Positions 17,333 to 26,787 of a stretch of 64,000 bases of DNA are shown here, piece after piece. How positions within the stretch are numbered: the stretch's first letter is position 1; each line of letters starts with the position of its first letter. The notes under the pieces are model-generated. The model was not told the DNA's origin, made no database searches, and saw only the letters and a program-made list of their open reading frames with translations. The stretch is from Gemmatimonadota bacterium. Its GTDB lineage: Bacteria > Gemmatimonadota > Gemmatimonadetes > Longimicrobiales > Gaopeijiaceae. Location: assembly GCA_022571515.1 (NCBI GenBank), contig JACZXQ010000016.1:1-64000 (forward strand). Direction: 5' to 3'. Position numbers and translations under genes: made by a program.

Positions 17333-18622
17333 ATGTCACTCACGGAGGCCATTTACGCGTCTACAATGGGCGGCCTGAAGGTCGCCTCGCCGCTGCTGGC
17401 GTGGGGCTCCTCGAAGCTGGCACGCGGGTTTCGGGCTCGGCGCCATGCGGTGGACACTCTTGCCCGCTGGGCAGCCGAAGGTAGGGACCCGGATCGCCGC
17501 CTCGTCTGGTTCCACGCCGCGTCCGTTGGCGAGGCCCTGCAGGCGAGGGCGGTGCTGGAGGTTGTTCAGGTCCGGCGGCCCGATCTTCAGATTGCCTTCA
17601 CTCATTTTTCTCCGACGGCCGAGGCGGCGGCGGCGCGTATGCCCGTGGATGTCGCGGGCTACCTGCCCTGGGACGTGGCGACGGACGCCCGGGCTGCTCT
17701 GGATGCGCTGCGTCCGAGCTTGCTCGTCTTTACCCAGAAGGAGGTGTGGCCCACGCTCACGCGGGAGGCCGCGCGCGCGGGTGTTCGGGTCGCGCTGGTG
17801 GCCGCCACCCTTCCCGAGGGCGCGGGCCGAATGAGGCCATTGGCCCGGCCCGTAATCGGCCCGGCGCTCGCCAAGCTCGACCTGGTGGCGGCGATCGACG
17901 GGTCCGATGGCGAGCGGTTCGTGAGCATCGGGGCGCGGCCGGGCGCTATACGGGTGACCGGAGACCCGGGTGTGGACTCCGCATGGGCCCGAGCCAGCGC
18001 GGCGGATTCATCCGCGGCCTATCTCGCGCCCTTCCGTGGCGATGACCGTCCCACAGTGGTGGCGGGATCCACCTGGGAAGCCGACGAGGCGGTGTTACTG
18101 CCTGCCTTGCAGAGTGTCCGCGCCGAGCAGGCCGCCCTGCGACTGGTGATTGCGCCTCATGAGCCGACCCGGGCCACGGTGGACCGGCTGGCGAAAGTGC
18201 TGGCGGCGGCGGGTTGGCGGACCACTACGCTGCGTGAGGTGGAGCGCGATGGTGACGTCGGGGACATCGACGCAGTCATCGTGGACCGTGTCGGCGTCCT
18301 TGCGGAGCTCTACTCAGTGGGACGCGTCGCATACGTCGGGGGCGGGTTCCACGCTGGAGGCCTCCACAATGTGCTCGAGCCGGCCGCAGCGGGGCGGCCT
18401 ATCCTGATCGGGCCCCGGTATGCCGACTCCCGCGCCGCAGCGGATCTGGTGCAACGGGGCGGCGTGGTCGCCGTAGACGCCGACGGGCTGGGTCCGGCGC
18501 TCACCAGATGGTTGGATGATCCGAACGCACTCGCAGGAGCCGGGAGAGCAGCGACCGACTACGTGCTCGAGCACCGCGGCGCGGCCGAGCGAACCGTTGA
18601 TTTGCTGCTGGAGTACTTCTAG
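17333..18622 (+). CDS. waaA: 3-deoxy-D-manno-octulosonic acid (Kdo) transferase
   Basis: A 429-residue GT30 glycosyltransferase (E. coli WaaA is 425) that adds Kdo from CMP-Kdo to lipid A precursor at the inner membrane. Visible are an N-terminal hydrophobic anchor, the block WFHAASVGEALQAR (about residues 60-73), FTHFSPTAEAAAA, VFTQKEVWPTLTREAAR, and in the C-terminal domain VAGSTWEADE and GGFHAGGLHNVLEPAAAG. ATG 17333 fits the family N-terminus; no Shine-Dalgarno sequence is evident. The gene is divergent from the aminopeptidase/MutS/WaaP-like operon and its stop codon shares bases with the stop of the convergent ABC exporter. It shows that the cell makes LPS. Confidence 0.92.
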   Translation: MSLTEAIYASTMGGLKVASPLLAWGSSKLARGFRARRHAVDTLARWAAEGRDPDRRLVWFHAASVGEALQARAVLEVVQVRRPDLQIAFTHFSPTAEAAAARMPVDVAGYLPWDVATDARAALDALRPSLLVFTQKEVWPTLTREAARAGVRVALVAATLPEGAGRMRPLARPVIGPALAKLDLVAAIDGSDGERFVSIGARPGAIRVTGDPGVDSAWARASAADSSAAYLAPFRGDDRPTVVAGSTWEADEAVLLPALQSVRAEQAALRLVIAPHEPTRATVDRLAKVLAAAGWRTTTLREVERDGDVGDIDAVIVDRVGVLAELYSVGRVAYVGGGFHAGGLHNVLEPAAAGRPILIGPRYADSRAAADLVQRGGVVAVDADGLGPALTRWLDDPNALAGAGRAATDYVLEHRGAAERTVDLLLEYF

Positions 18623-20439
18623 GCCGCAGACGGAGCGAACTGCAGCTCGTGCAGCCGGGCGTAGACTCCGCCTCGCTCGAGTAGTTCCTGGTGCGTGCCT
18701 TCTTCGCAAAGCTCGCCATGGTGCAGCACGACGATGTGATCCGCCCCCCGGACCGTGGAAAGCCGGTGCGCGATGACCAAGGACGTTCGACCCAGCATGA
18801 GTTGGCTCGTGGCTTCCTCGATCTGGGCCTCGATCTCGGAGTCCACAGAACTGGTGGCCTCATCGAGTACGAGCACGGCCGGATCGAACGCCAGGGCCCG
18901 AGCGAAGGACACGAGTTGCCGCTCACCCCCCGATAAGGTCGAGCCGCGCTCTCCCAACTCTTGCGAGTAGCCGTTGGGGAGGCGGTCGATGAATGGGGCT
19001 GCGCCCACCCGTTGTGCCGCCGCTCGTACCCGCTCGTCGGAAATGTCGTCGTTGCCGAGGCGGATGTTGTAGCCCACATCCTGGCTGAACAGGAAGACGT
19101 CCTGAAGCACGAATCCGATCTGATCCCTCAGGTCTTTGAGGCGCAGGCGGTCGATGGGCACGCCGTCCAGCAGGATCTCGCCCTTCTGCACGTCGTAGAA
19201 GCGCATGAGCAGGTTCACCAGCGTCGTCTTTCCCGCGCCCGTGTGCCCTACAACGGCAATCTTTTTGCCGGGTTTTACGTGGAAGCTCACGCCCTTCAAG
19301 ACCCAGTCCCACTCGTCTTCCTCGTTCTTCCCATACGCAAACCACACGTCGCGGAACTCGATCTCGCCCTCGAGGGGCATGGGCAAGGGGAGTGGGTCCT
19401 CGGGGTCGCCGACCACGATCTCGCGGTCGATGAGCTTGAAGATGCGCTCGGACGACGCCATGGCCCCCTGGAGCAGGTTGTACTTCTCGGAGAGGTCTTG
19501 GATGGGTCGGAAGAAACGCCGTGCCCACTGGATGAACGCCGCGAGAACGCCCACCTGAATCGCCCCGGCCAGGATCTGTGTGCCGCCCTGCCAAATGATG
19601 AGGGCCAGGGCGATGGACGTGAACAACTCGATGACCGGGAAGAAGAGCGCATAGTACGTGATGGAGCGGAGGTGGGCCTCGAGGTAGTCCCGGTTGATCT
19701 CGGCGTGGCTGTCCGCATCGTGTCGCTCGCGATTGAAGTACTGCACGATGCGAATGCCCGTGAAGCGCTCGTGGAGGAACGCGTTGATGCGGGCCAGCCT
19801 CACCCGGATATCCCGGTAGGCCGTGCGCACCCTGGCGCGGAACAGGATCGCCGTGAGCGCTACGAACGGCAGCACGGTGAACGTCACCAGTGCGAGCTGC
19901 CAGTCCATGTTGAGCATCAAGGCCACGATGAAGACCAGCGTGAAGATGTCGCCGAACACCGCCACCAGCCCCGAGCTGAACAGCTCGTTCAGCGTCTCGA
20001 CGTCCGAGGTGATCCTCGTCATGAGCCGGCCCACCGGATTCCGGTCGTAGAACCGGAGGTCCAGGCGCTGCATCTTGGCGAAGATCTCGGTCCGGAGGTC
20101 GTACATGACGCGCTGGCCGAGCCAGGTCATCAGTAGGGCCTGTCCGTACATGAAGAAGAAGGAGGCCACGACCGCGGCCATGTACACACCGGCCAAGACG
20201 CTCAGGTAGCTGCTGTCGCCGGTGGGAATGGCCTCGTCCAGGGCGAGTTGGGTGAGCCACGGTCCGACGACCTGAAGGCCCGACGCCACCATGAGAAGGA
20301 GGATGGCCAGGGCCACCTGGAGTTTGTACGGCCGCAGGTAGCGCAGGAGGCGCTTCATGATGCGTGCGTCGTACGCCTTCCCCAGGGCGTCTTCTTCCTG
20401 GATGTGATCCTGGGGTGCGTGCACGGATGCTCCTGCCAT
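18619..20439 (-). CDS. ABC exporter, MsbA-like fused permease-ATPase
   Basis: A 606-residue half-transporter with six transmembrane helices (about 35-330) and a nucleotide-binding domain: Walker A GHTGAGKTT, signature LSGGERQ, Walker B VLVLDEATSSVD, and the switch histidine in IAHRL. Neighbouring waaA suggests a lipid-A/LPS flippase role like MsbA, but half-transporters for drugs or peptides look alike. ATG 20439 was chosen over an eight-codon longer form. Its stop overlaps the waaA stop in the palindrome CTAG, so transcripts converge there. It is divergent from uvrA, 76 bases apart. Confidence 0.88.
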   Translation of the reverse strand: MAGASVHAPQDHIQEEDALGKAYDARIMKRLLRYLRPYKLQVALAILLLMVASGLQVVGPWLTQLALDEAIPTGDSSYLSVLAGVYMAAVVASFFFMYGQALLMTWLGQRVMYDLRTEIFAKMQRLDLRFYDRNPVGRLMTRITSDVETLNELFSSGLVAVFGDIFTLVFIVALMLNMDWQLALVTFTVLPFVALTAILFRARVRTAYRDIRVRLARINAFLHERFTGIRIVQYFNRERHDADSHAEINRDYLEAHLRSITYYALFFPVIELFTSIALALIIWQGGTQILAGAIQVGVLAAFIQWARRFFRPIQDLSEKYNLLQGAMASSERIFKLIDREIVVGDPEDPLPLPMPLEGEIEFRDVWFAYGKNEEDEWDWVLKGVSFHVKPGKKIAVVGHTGAGKTTLVNLLMRFYDVQKGEILLDGVPIDRLRLKDLRDQIGFVLQDVFLFSQDVGYNIRLGNDDISDERVRAAAQRVGAAPFIDRLPNGYSQELGERGSTLSGGERQLVSFARALAFDPAVLVLDEATSSVDSEIEAQIEEATSQLMLGRTSLVIAHRLSTVRGADHIVVLHHGELCEEGTHQELLERGGVYARLHELQFAPSAA

Positions 20440-20500
20440 TAGGCGCCGGGGCTCGGGGTACACCCTGCTGGGAAGGGGAGTTCCGGAGGCTCGCGCAGTC

Positions 20501-20509
20501 TGCTATCAT
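20501..20509 (+). promoter_or_regulatory. Extended -10 promoter element of uvrA, leaderless
   Basis: TGCTATCAT is an extended -10 (TGnTATnAT) ending six bases before the uvrA ATG, with TTCCGG seventeen bases upstream as a weak -35. Transcription would begin at about the start codon, and no ribosome-binding sequence is present. This suggests a leaderless uvrA message. No LexA-box palindrome is obvious. Confidence 0.45.
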
Positions 20510-20515
20510 CCCGGG

Positions 20516-23365
20516 ATGGACGATGTGATCCGTATCCGGGGGGCCCGCCAGAACAACCTCAAGAACATTGATGTGGATATCCCCCGCCGTGCTCTGACTG
20601 TGATCACCGGCCCGTCGGGCTCCGGTAAGTCGTCTCTCGCCTTGGACACCCTCTTTGCCGAAGGGCAGCGCCGGTACGTGGAGTCCCTGTCGACGTACGC
20701 GAAGCAGTTCCTGGAGCGCATGGAAAAGCCCGATGTCGACTCCATCGAGGGCATTGCGCCGGCGGTGGCCATCGAGCAGAAGAACCCGACCAAGTCGAGC
20801 CGGTCCACGGTGGGCACGGCCACGGAGGTCTACGACTACCTGAGGCTGCTGTGGGCTCGGGTGGGCCGAACCTCCTGCCCGGAGTGCGGGGATCGCGTGC
20901 GGCCCAACACTGTCAGCGAGGCTGTGGACGCGGTCCTGGCCCTTCCCGAGGGGACTCGGGTGCAGGTGACCTTTCCGCTCCACTTGAGCGGCCGGGTGAG
21001 CCATGCGCTCGTGGCGGAAAACCTCCGCGCGATGGGGTTCCTGCGCGTCCTGGCCGGGGGAGAGCAACTGGACCTCTCCGCCCCGGACGCGGATGACGTC
21101 GCCGCGCTCGGCGTGGACTTGACGCAGGTGGCGGATCCCCTCGTCGTGGTCGACCGCGTGAAGGTTGGCCCCGAGCTCGAGGACCGACTGGCCGACTCGG
21201 TCGGCACGTGCTTCGTGGAGGGAGAGGGCGAAGCCGTCATTTTGGTCGATCGCGGGGCAGACGCTTCAGGTGAGCTGCCGGAGCGCATGGAGTTCACGGA
21301 GCACTTCCGGTGTCCCAAGCACCCGGAGGTCGAGTTCTTGGACCCTACGCCTCAGCTCTTTTCATTCAACAACCCGTATGGGTCGTGTCCTCTGTGCACC
21401 GGATTCGGCGCCACGCTCGACTACGCCGCCGACCTGATCATCCCGAATCCCGAGCGCTCCATCGACGAAGGCGCCGTGGACCCATGGACCAAGCCCCGCT
21501 ACCACAGGGAGCATGCGCGCCTCCGCCAGTTTACGCTCGACCAGGGGGTATCGCTCTACCACCCCTGGAGGGAGTTGCCCGAGGAGTTCCGCGAGGCCGT
21601 CCTCTACGGGGGCTCTGGATTCAAAGGAGTGGTGCCGTTCCTCATCTCCCGTGAGAAAAAACGCTACAAGCAGTACATCCGGGTCTTTCTCAGACAGTAC
21701 CAGAGCCCGCAGGTGTGTCGCTCGTGCGGAGGAGCCCGGATTCAGCCCAAGGCCCTGTGTGTGAAGATCGGGCGCCGCTCTATCGCCGAAGTCAGTGCCG
21801 TACCCCTCGAGGACTTGCGGCTGTGGATCGACGAACTCGACCTGAGCGAGATGGAGACTCTCATAGCCGAGACGATCCTGCGAGAGCTTCGCGCGCGACT
21901 GAGTTTCTTGGTGGACGTCGGACTCGGCTACCTCACGTTGGACAGACAGACCCGGACCCTGTCGGGGGGCGAGGCGCAGCGGATCAACCTCGCCAACTCT
22001 CTGGGCTCGCGCCTCGTGGACACGCTGTACGTGTTGGACGAGCCCACGGTCGGCCTCCATCCCTGCGACACCGAGGCCCTGCTGGCACTGCTGTGCAGCC
22101 TGCGTGACGCGGGCAACGCGGTAGTGGTGGTCGAGCACGATACGCAGGCCATCATGGCCGCCGACCACGTGATCGAGCTCGGCCCGGGCTCGGGTGAGAG
22201 CGGAGGCATGGTGGTTTTCCAGGGAAAACCCGCCGAACTCCTGCTCTGCGACACGGCCACAGGCCGGTTCCTGTCGGGCAAGACCCAGATCGAGGTTCCA
22301 AGCAAGCGTAGGCGCGTGGATAGGGGCACCCTCAGCCTGAATGGCGCCGAACTTCACAATTTACGTGGCGTCGACGTCGAGATTCCGCTTGGCGCCATGA
22401 CCGTCGTGACAGGGGTCTCGGGGTCGGGCAAGTCGACGCTGGTGCACGACGTGTTGTACCGGGGGCTCGAACGCTCGCTCAAGGGTGGGGAAACCTCGGC
22501 AAAAGAGCACCTCGGGGAGATGGTGGGCCAGTTCGCGACCCTCAAGGGCGCGAGCGCGCTGGACGATGTGGTATTGGTCGACCAGTCACCGATCGGACGA
22601 ACTCCTCGGTCCAATCCGGTGACGTATGTCAAAGCCTGGGACGAGGTGCGGAGAATCTTCGCTTCCCAGCCGCTTGCCAGGCAGCGAGGTTACCAGGCCA
22701 AGCATTTCTCGTTCAACGTTGCGGGCGGACGGTGCGAGGCGTGCAAGGGCGCGGGGCGGGTCGAGATCGAGATGATCTTCATGGCCGACATATACGTGAG
22801 GTGCGACGTGTGCCGGGGAACCCGCTACAAGCCCGAGATGCTGGACGTGACCGTCAAGGGCAAGCACGTGTCGGACGTTCTCGACCTCACCGTGGACGAG
22901 GCCATCCGATTCTTTATCCGCGAAGCCAAGCTGGGGCAGACGCTGTGGCATCTGCAAGAGGTGGGGTTGGGCTATCTGAGGTTGGGGCAGCCGGCCCCGA
23001 CGCTCTCCGGAGGCGAGGCCCAGAGGCTGAAGATCGCCCGCGAGCTGTCGGGCGTGGCGGGCAAGAAGGGCCGGAAGATCTATCTGCTGGACGAGCCTAC
23101 CACGGGGCTGTCGGGCGAGGATGTCGGCAAGTTGATCCAGGTGCTGGACAGGCTGGTGGACGCGGGCAACACCGTGTTGGTCATCGAGCATAACCTCGAT
23201 CTGATCAAGACCGCCGACTGGGTGATCGACCTGGGTCCGGGTGCGGGTGCGAAGGGCGGGCGGGTTGTGGCCATGGGGCGCCCGGAAGAGGTGGCCGCCG
23301 TTCCGGAGAGCATAACGGGCCGCTACCTGGCGGATGTCCTCGGGGTTGTCAAGGCGTCCGCGTGA
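20516..23365 (+). CDS. uvrA: UvrABC excision nuclease subunit A
   Basis: A 949-residue DNA-damage-recognition ATPase of nucleotide excision repair. Two ABC-type ATPase modules are seen: Walker [10 protein letters not shown] at about 32-40 and GVSGSGKST at about 638-646, signatures LSGGEAQR in both halves, and LDEPT Walker B motifs. The final zinc finger is intact ([12 protein letters not shown] then CDVCRG). The first insertion-domain finger is altered: CPKH takes the place of CxxC before CPLC, as in Bacteroidota-type UvrA where this finger is incomplete. Its GTGA stop/start junction couples it to the M16 gene. The start is consistent with a leaderless promoter. Confidence 0.96.
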   Translation: MDDVIRIRGARQNNLKNIDVDIPRRALTVITGPSGSGKSSLALDTLFAEGQRRYVESLSTYAKQFLERMEKPDVDSIEGIAPAVAIEQKNPTKSSRSTVGTATEVYDYLRLLWARVGRTSCPECGDRVRPNTVSEAVDAVLALPEGTRVQVTFPLHLSGRVSHALVAENLRAMGFLRVLAGGEQLDLSAPDADDVAALGVDLTQVADPLVVVDRVKVGPELEDRLADSVGTCFVEGEGEAVILVDRGADASGELPERMEFTEHFRCPKHPEVEFLDPTPQLFSFNNPYGSCPLCTGFGATLDYAADLIIPNPERSIDEGAVDPWTKPRYHREHARLRQFTLDQGVSLYHPWRELPEEFREAVLYGGSGFKGVVPFLISREKKRYKQYIRVFLRQYQSPQVCRSCGGARIQPKALCVKIGRRSIAEVSAVPLEDLRLWIDELDLSEMETLIAETILRELRARLSFLVDVGLGYLTLDRQTRTLSGGEAQRINLANSLGSRLVDTLYVLDEPTVGLHPCDTEALLALLCSLRDAGNAVVVVEHDTQAIMAADHVIELGPGSGESGGMVVFQGKPAELLLCDTATGRFLSGKTQIEVPSKRRRVDRGTLSLNGAELHNLRGVDVEIPLGAMTVVTGVSGSGKSTLVHDVLYRGLERSLKGGETSAKEHLGEMVGQFATLKGASALDDVVLVDQSPIGRTPRSNPVTYVKAWDEVRRIFASQPLARQRGYQAKHFSFNVAGGRCEACKGAGRVEIEMIFMADIYVRCDVCRGTRYKPEMLDVTVKGKHVSDVLDLTVDEAIRFFIREAKLGQTLWHLQEVGLGYLRLGQPAPTLSGGEAQRLKIARELSGVAGKKGRKIYLLDEPTTGLSGEDVGKLIQVLDRLVDAGNTVLVIEHNLDLIKTADWVIDLGPGAGAKGGRVVAMGRPEEVAAVPESITGRYLADVLGVVKASA

Positions 23366-24723
23366 AGACAGGCGCTTTGAGTGCCGCGCTGGCCGCGCTG
23401 GCCGCGCTGGCCGCGGGCGGTGTGTCTGCCCAGGAACACGGATTGCCCGATATCCCCGTCGATACGTTCCGCCTGGAGAACGGCCTGCTCGTCATCGTGA
23501 GCGAGACGCACTCGTCTCCGGTGGCCGCGGTGAGTGTCTGGTACCGGGTCGGCAACTCGCCCGAAGAGCCCGAAGCCAACGCGCTTGCACATCTGATCGA
23601 GCACCTGGCGCTTCAGGAGAGTGAGAACCTCACAGCGGGGCAGGCCGAGCTACTCATCACTCGGGCCGGTGGTTTGCAGGTAGCCGGTACGGACGCGGAT
23701 CGCACGGGGTTCCTACAGGTCGTTCCGTCGAACCGCGTCAACCTCGCGCTTTGGATAGAAGCCGAGCGCATGCATCGGCTCGTGATCTCCGACGGGGGGC
23801 TCCGCTCGCAGATGGCCCGGCTCACCAGCGAGCGGGACGGAGACCTTCTTGGTCGGCCCTATGCGCGGGCGCGTTTTGCCGCCGATACGCTGGCTACGGA
23901 CTTCGTGCCGTACAAGCATTCGGCGGGACTTGCCGGGGCCGTGCCCACTGATACCGACGGCGACAGGCTCCGGCGGTTCTACGAGCGGTATTTCGCACCG
24001 GACAACGCGGTGCTCGCCGTAGCCGGGGATGTGGATCCCGTGCAAATCCGCTCGCTCGTCGAAGACATGTTCGGCGGAATTCGGCGGGGGCCGGGCGTTT
24101 TCGAGCCCGCCGGATTTCCTGAAGCCCCGCGACGGGATGGCGAGCGGAGAGGGCAGGTGAGCGAAGAGTTCTCGACTCATGCGTTCCTGTCGGTGGTGTT
24201 TACGACTCCGGGGGCCGCGCACGACGATCAATACGCCCTGGCGCTCCTCGTGAGGATTCTCGGCGCCGGACGGGGCAGTCGCCTGCAACAGGCGCTCATT
24301 CATGAGCGGTCGTTGGCCAGAACGCTCACGGCGACCCTCAACCGCAGACGCGGGCCCGGCACCGTGGCGATCGATGTGGTGGCGGCGGAAGGGGTGTCTC
24401 TCGACGTACTCGAAGCACAGATCCTCGCGGAGGTCGCACGGCTCGTAGCGGAGCCCGTGACGGATCAGGAGCTGCGTGCGGCCCTCAATCAATGGAAGGC
24501 GGCCGAGATCACGAGCAGGCTCTCCGCTCGTTCACGCGTCGAAGCTCTCCAGCGCCACTTGCTCTACTTCGGTGATCCGTACCGCATCAATGGAGAGGTC
24601 ACGAGGTACGACGCAGTCACGGCCGGCGAGGTCCAGCGGGTCGCTGCGAAGTATCTCACGGCCGAAAATCGGGCTGTCGTTCTGTCCCCGTCGCGGACCG
24701 GCGCGCGAGGAGCCCGGGAATGA
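23362..24723 (+). CDS. M16 family zinc peptidase, catalytic subunit
   Basis: A 453-residue secreted protein. A signal peptide built of alanine repeats (LAALAALAAGGVSA) is followed by an M16 fold with the inverted zinc motif HLIEH in the first domain (about residues 78-82) and the downstream TSERD segment supplying the third ligand. The active/inactive two-domain layout matches bacterial M16B peptidases. GTG 23362 overlaps the uvrA stop by four bases. It is followed by a second M16 protein without the zinc motif, in an ATGA overlap, so the pair probably forms a heterodimeric periplasmic peptidase. The substrate is unknown. Confidence 0.9.
   Translation: MKTGALSAALAALAALAAGGVSAQEHGLPDIPVDTFRLENGLLVIVSETHSSPVAAVSVWYRVGNSPEEPEANALAHLIEHLALQESENLTAGQAELLITRAGGLQVAGTDADRTGFLQVVPSNRVNLALWIEAERMHRLVISDGGLRSQMARLTSERDGDLLGRPYARARFAADTLATDFVPYKHSAGLAGAVPTDTDGDRLRRFYERYFAPDNAVLAVAGDVDPVQIRSLVEDMFGGIRRGPGVFEPAGFPEAPRRDGERRGQVSEEFSTHAFLSVVFTTPGAAHDDQYALALLVRILGAGRGSRLQQALIHERSLARTLTATLNRRRGPGTVAIDVVAAEGVSLDVLEAQILAEVARLVAEPVTDQELRAALNQWKAAEITSRLSARSRVEALQRHLLYFGDPYRINGEVTRYDAVTAGEVQRVAAKYLTAENRAVVLSPSRTGARGARE
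23383..23412 (+). repeat. 9-bp tandem repeat inside a signal-peptide coding region
   Basis: Three perfect copies of GCCGCGCTG lie at 23383-23409, with a partial fourth. They encode the Ala-Ala-Leu repeats of the M16 signal peptide. Each unit is three codons, so gain or loss of copies would keep frame and change only the length of the hydrophobic core. Confidence 0.7.
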
Positions 24724-26777
24724 TCCGGATACCGCGGACCTCCCGTCGTCTCGCTCGCCAGCTTGGAGTCGTGCTGATCTTGCCCCTGGGCCTCGGGGCC
24801 CAGGGCCGTCCCCCCCGGGCGCTTCCCGAGAGCGGTACACCACTGCCTCGTATCGACGCTCGGACGCTCGGGATCGGTGCAGACCTCGTCGTGGTCGAAC
24901 GAGCCCGGACACCGTTCGTCACCGTGAGCGTAACGGTCCGGGATGTCGTGCCTGTGGGCTCCGAGACCCCGGGGCTCGCAGCCGTGGTGGCGCGCCTGCT
25001 CACCGCCGGCACGACCACGAGGAATGCGGACGAACTGGCGCGGGCGATCGACCGCCTCGGGGCCACTATCAATGCCAGGGCGGGGCCCGACGGCGCCACC
25101 ATCACTCTGGGCGTAGCGCGTGAGCACTTGAGCGCCGGCTTGGAGTTACTGGCCGATGTGGTGATGCGGCCGTCGTTCGAACCGGCTGCGCTGGCGCGTT
25201 TGCTCGACGAAATTGTGGCCGGGGCCGATGCGAGTCGGGCACATCCGCCGACCATGGCCATGCGCGCACTTCTGCGCCGCATGTACGGAAAGCACCGGTA
25301 TGGCCGGGGCGCGGGCGAGGAGCAGGTCGGGGAGTTGGACTCCGGGGCGCTCGGCGCGTACCACGCCGCCAACTATTCGCCCGGGAATGCCACGTTCGTG
25401 GCCTCCGGCGGCGTAGCTCTCGACGAATTGGCGGAGGAGATCGAGGAATATTTCGGGGCATGGACCGGATCCCTCGGCACGGCCCCGCCCGGCGTGGAGC
25501 CCCCTGAGCCTGAAGCCAACGAGGTCGTGCTGGTCCACGTACCCGGAGCTGCGCGGGCCACGATCAGGGTAGGGCACCTTCTGCCGGTGGGATCCGACCC
25601 GGATTGGGCGGCGCTGGTAGTCGCGAACCTCGTGCTGCGCGAACGGCTCGGCCGAGTGTCGTCCGCCGTGAACCGTCGGGTGGAGGAGGGCTTTTATGTG
25701 GCCGGCGCGGAGGTTGCCGCGGCGGCCGTGGACGGCACGGTCGGATTCATCCTCGACGAAATGGAGCGTCTTCGTGCCGAGGAGGTGCTTCCCGCAGAGT
25801 TGGAGCCCATCAAGGGGTTTCTGGCCGGGTCGTTTCCTCTCCAGGTGGAGACTCCCCAGCAGATCGTAGCCCGCGTGGCGCGGGACCGGCTGCTTGGGGT
25901 CTCTTCCGAGCGACTCGATGAGTACCCGAACCGTGTTCGTGCCCTCGATGGGGCCGCGCTGCGCGGCGCGGCGTCGAGGCACCTGCTGCCGCAAGCGGCC
26001 GTGATCACGGTTGTGGGTGACGCATCGGTTCTGCGCGGCCCGCTCACCAAGTTTGGGCCGGTGACGGTGGTCGACACGGACGGCCGCGCGTTGGGTCTCG
26101 CCGACCTCGCTGCGTCGCGGGAGCCGGTGGCGCTCAAGCTGGACGCGTCGGGCCTCAAGGACGGGTCCTGGGTGTACGGCCTGACGGTGGACGGGGAGCG
26201 GGTGGGCGAGATGATCCGGACGCTCGACCGTTTGGATCCGGACGATCCCGACGCCATCACGCTGACGTCGACCGTGGTCACCGGTGCACAGACGCTGCGC
26301 CAGGAGGTCACATTTCGGGCTTCGACGTTCGCGCCGGTCGCTGCGTCGTTTATCCTCGCTGCACCGGGTGGCGAGATCGGCGCGTGGGCGACCGTGGAGG
26401 ATGGACTCGTGAAGGGTTCGCGCACCTTTCCCGACGGCCGGGTGGAAGAGTTCCAGGCACCGGCTACGGCCGGAGCCGTGATGGGCGAAATGTTGGAGTT
26501 GGCCCTTTGGCTCATCGACCATGCGCCTGGCGGGAGAATCCGCATCCCTGTGACCCAAGTGGAGTCCGGCACCACGACGATCATGAGTGGGCGGGTGCTC
26601 GAGGTAACGAATATCGAGGTGCCGGCGGGCACGTTCCAGGCATACCGAATCGAGATGGTCAGCGATGCCGGAGAACAGATCCTGTACGCTCGCACCGAGG
26701 CCCCGCACATCGTTTTACGGCTCGAGACACGGGGCCAGCCCCTCGTGATGCAGCTCGAGTTCATTTCGGGTTCGTAG
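24720..26777 (+). CDS. M16 family peptidase-like protein, non-catalytic, with C-terminal extra domain
   Basis: A 685-residue secreted protein. The first about 440 residues form an M16 pair of domains, but the zinc motif is absent: the corresponding region reads GLAAVVARLLTAGTTTRN. This marks the inactive partner of heterodimeric M16 peptidases. Residues about 460-685 form an additional beta-rich domain of the DUF3108-like kind (YGLTVDGERVGEM to the RGQPLVMQLEFI end) not usual in M16 subunits. The ATGA junction with the upstream catalytic gene couples translation. Together the two should make one envelope peptidase; the extra domain may bind an envelope ligand. Confidence 0.85.
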   Translation: MIRIPRTSRRLARQLGVVLILPLGLGAQGRPPRALPESGTPLPRIDARTLGIGADLVVVERARTPFVTVSVTVRDVVPVGSETPGLAAVVARLLTAGTTTRNADELARAIDRLGATINARAGPDGATITLGVAREHLSAGLELLADVVMRPSFEPAALARLLDEIVAGADASRAHPPTMAMRALLRRMYGKHRYGRGAGEEQVGELDSGALGAYHAANYSPGNATFVASGGVALDELAEEIEEYFGAWTGSLGTAPPGVEPPEPEANEVVLVHVPGAARATIRVGHLLPVGSDPDWAALVVANLVLRERLGRVSSAVNRRVEEGFYVAGAEVAAAAVDGTVGFILDEMERLRAEEVLPAELEPIKGFLAGSFPLQVETPQQIVARVARDRLLGVSSERLDEYPNRVRALDGAALRGAASRHLLPQAAVITVVGDASVLRGPLTKFGPVTVVDTDGRALGLADLAASREPVALKLDASGLKDGSWVYGLTVDGERVGEMIRTLDRLDPDDPDAITLTSTVVTGAQTLRQEVTFRASTFAPVAASFILAAPGGEIGAWATVEDGLVKGSRTFPDGRVEEFQAPATAGAVMGEMLELALWLIDHAPGGRIRIPVTQVESGTTTIMSGRVLEVTNIEVPAGTFQAYRIEMVSDAGEQILYARTEAPHIVLRLETRGQPLVMQLEFISGS

Positions 26778-26787
26778 AGGCTAGGTC

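Noticed and set aside
18923-21067. 714-codon open frame opposite the ABC exporter and the start of uvrA
   Set aside because: It is antisense to two well-supported genes and has no recognisable domain; long antisense frames are common in GC-rich DNA.
25146-26708. 520-codon open frame opposite the second M16 gene
   Set aside because: Antisense shadow; no family resemblance and no ribosome site.
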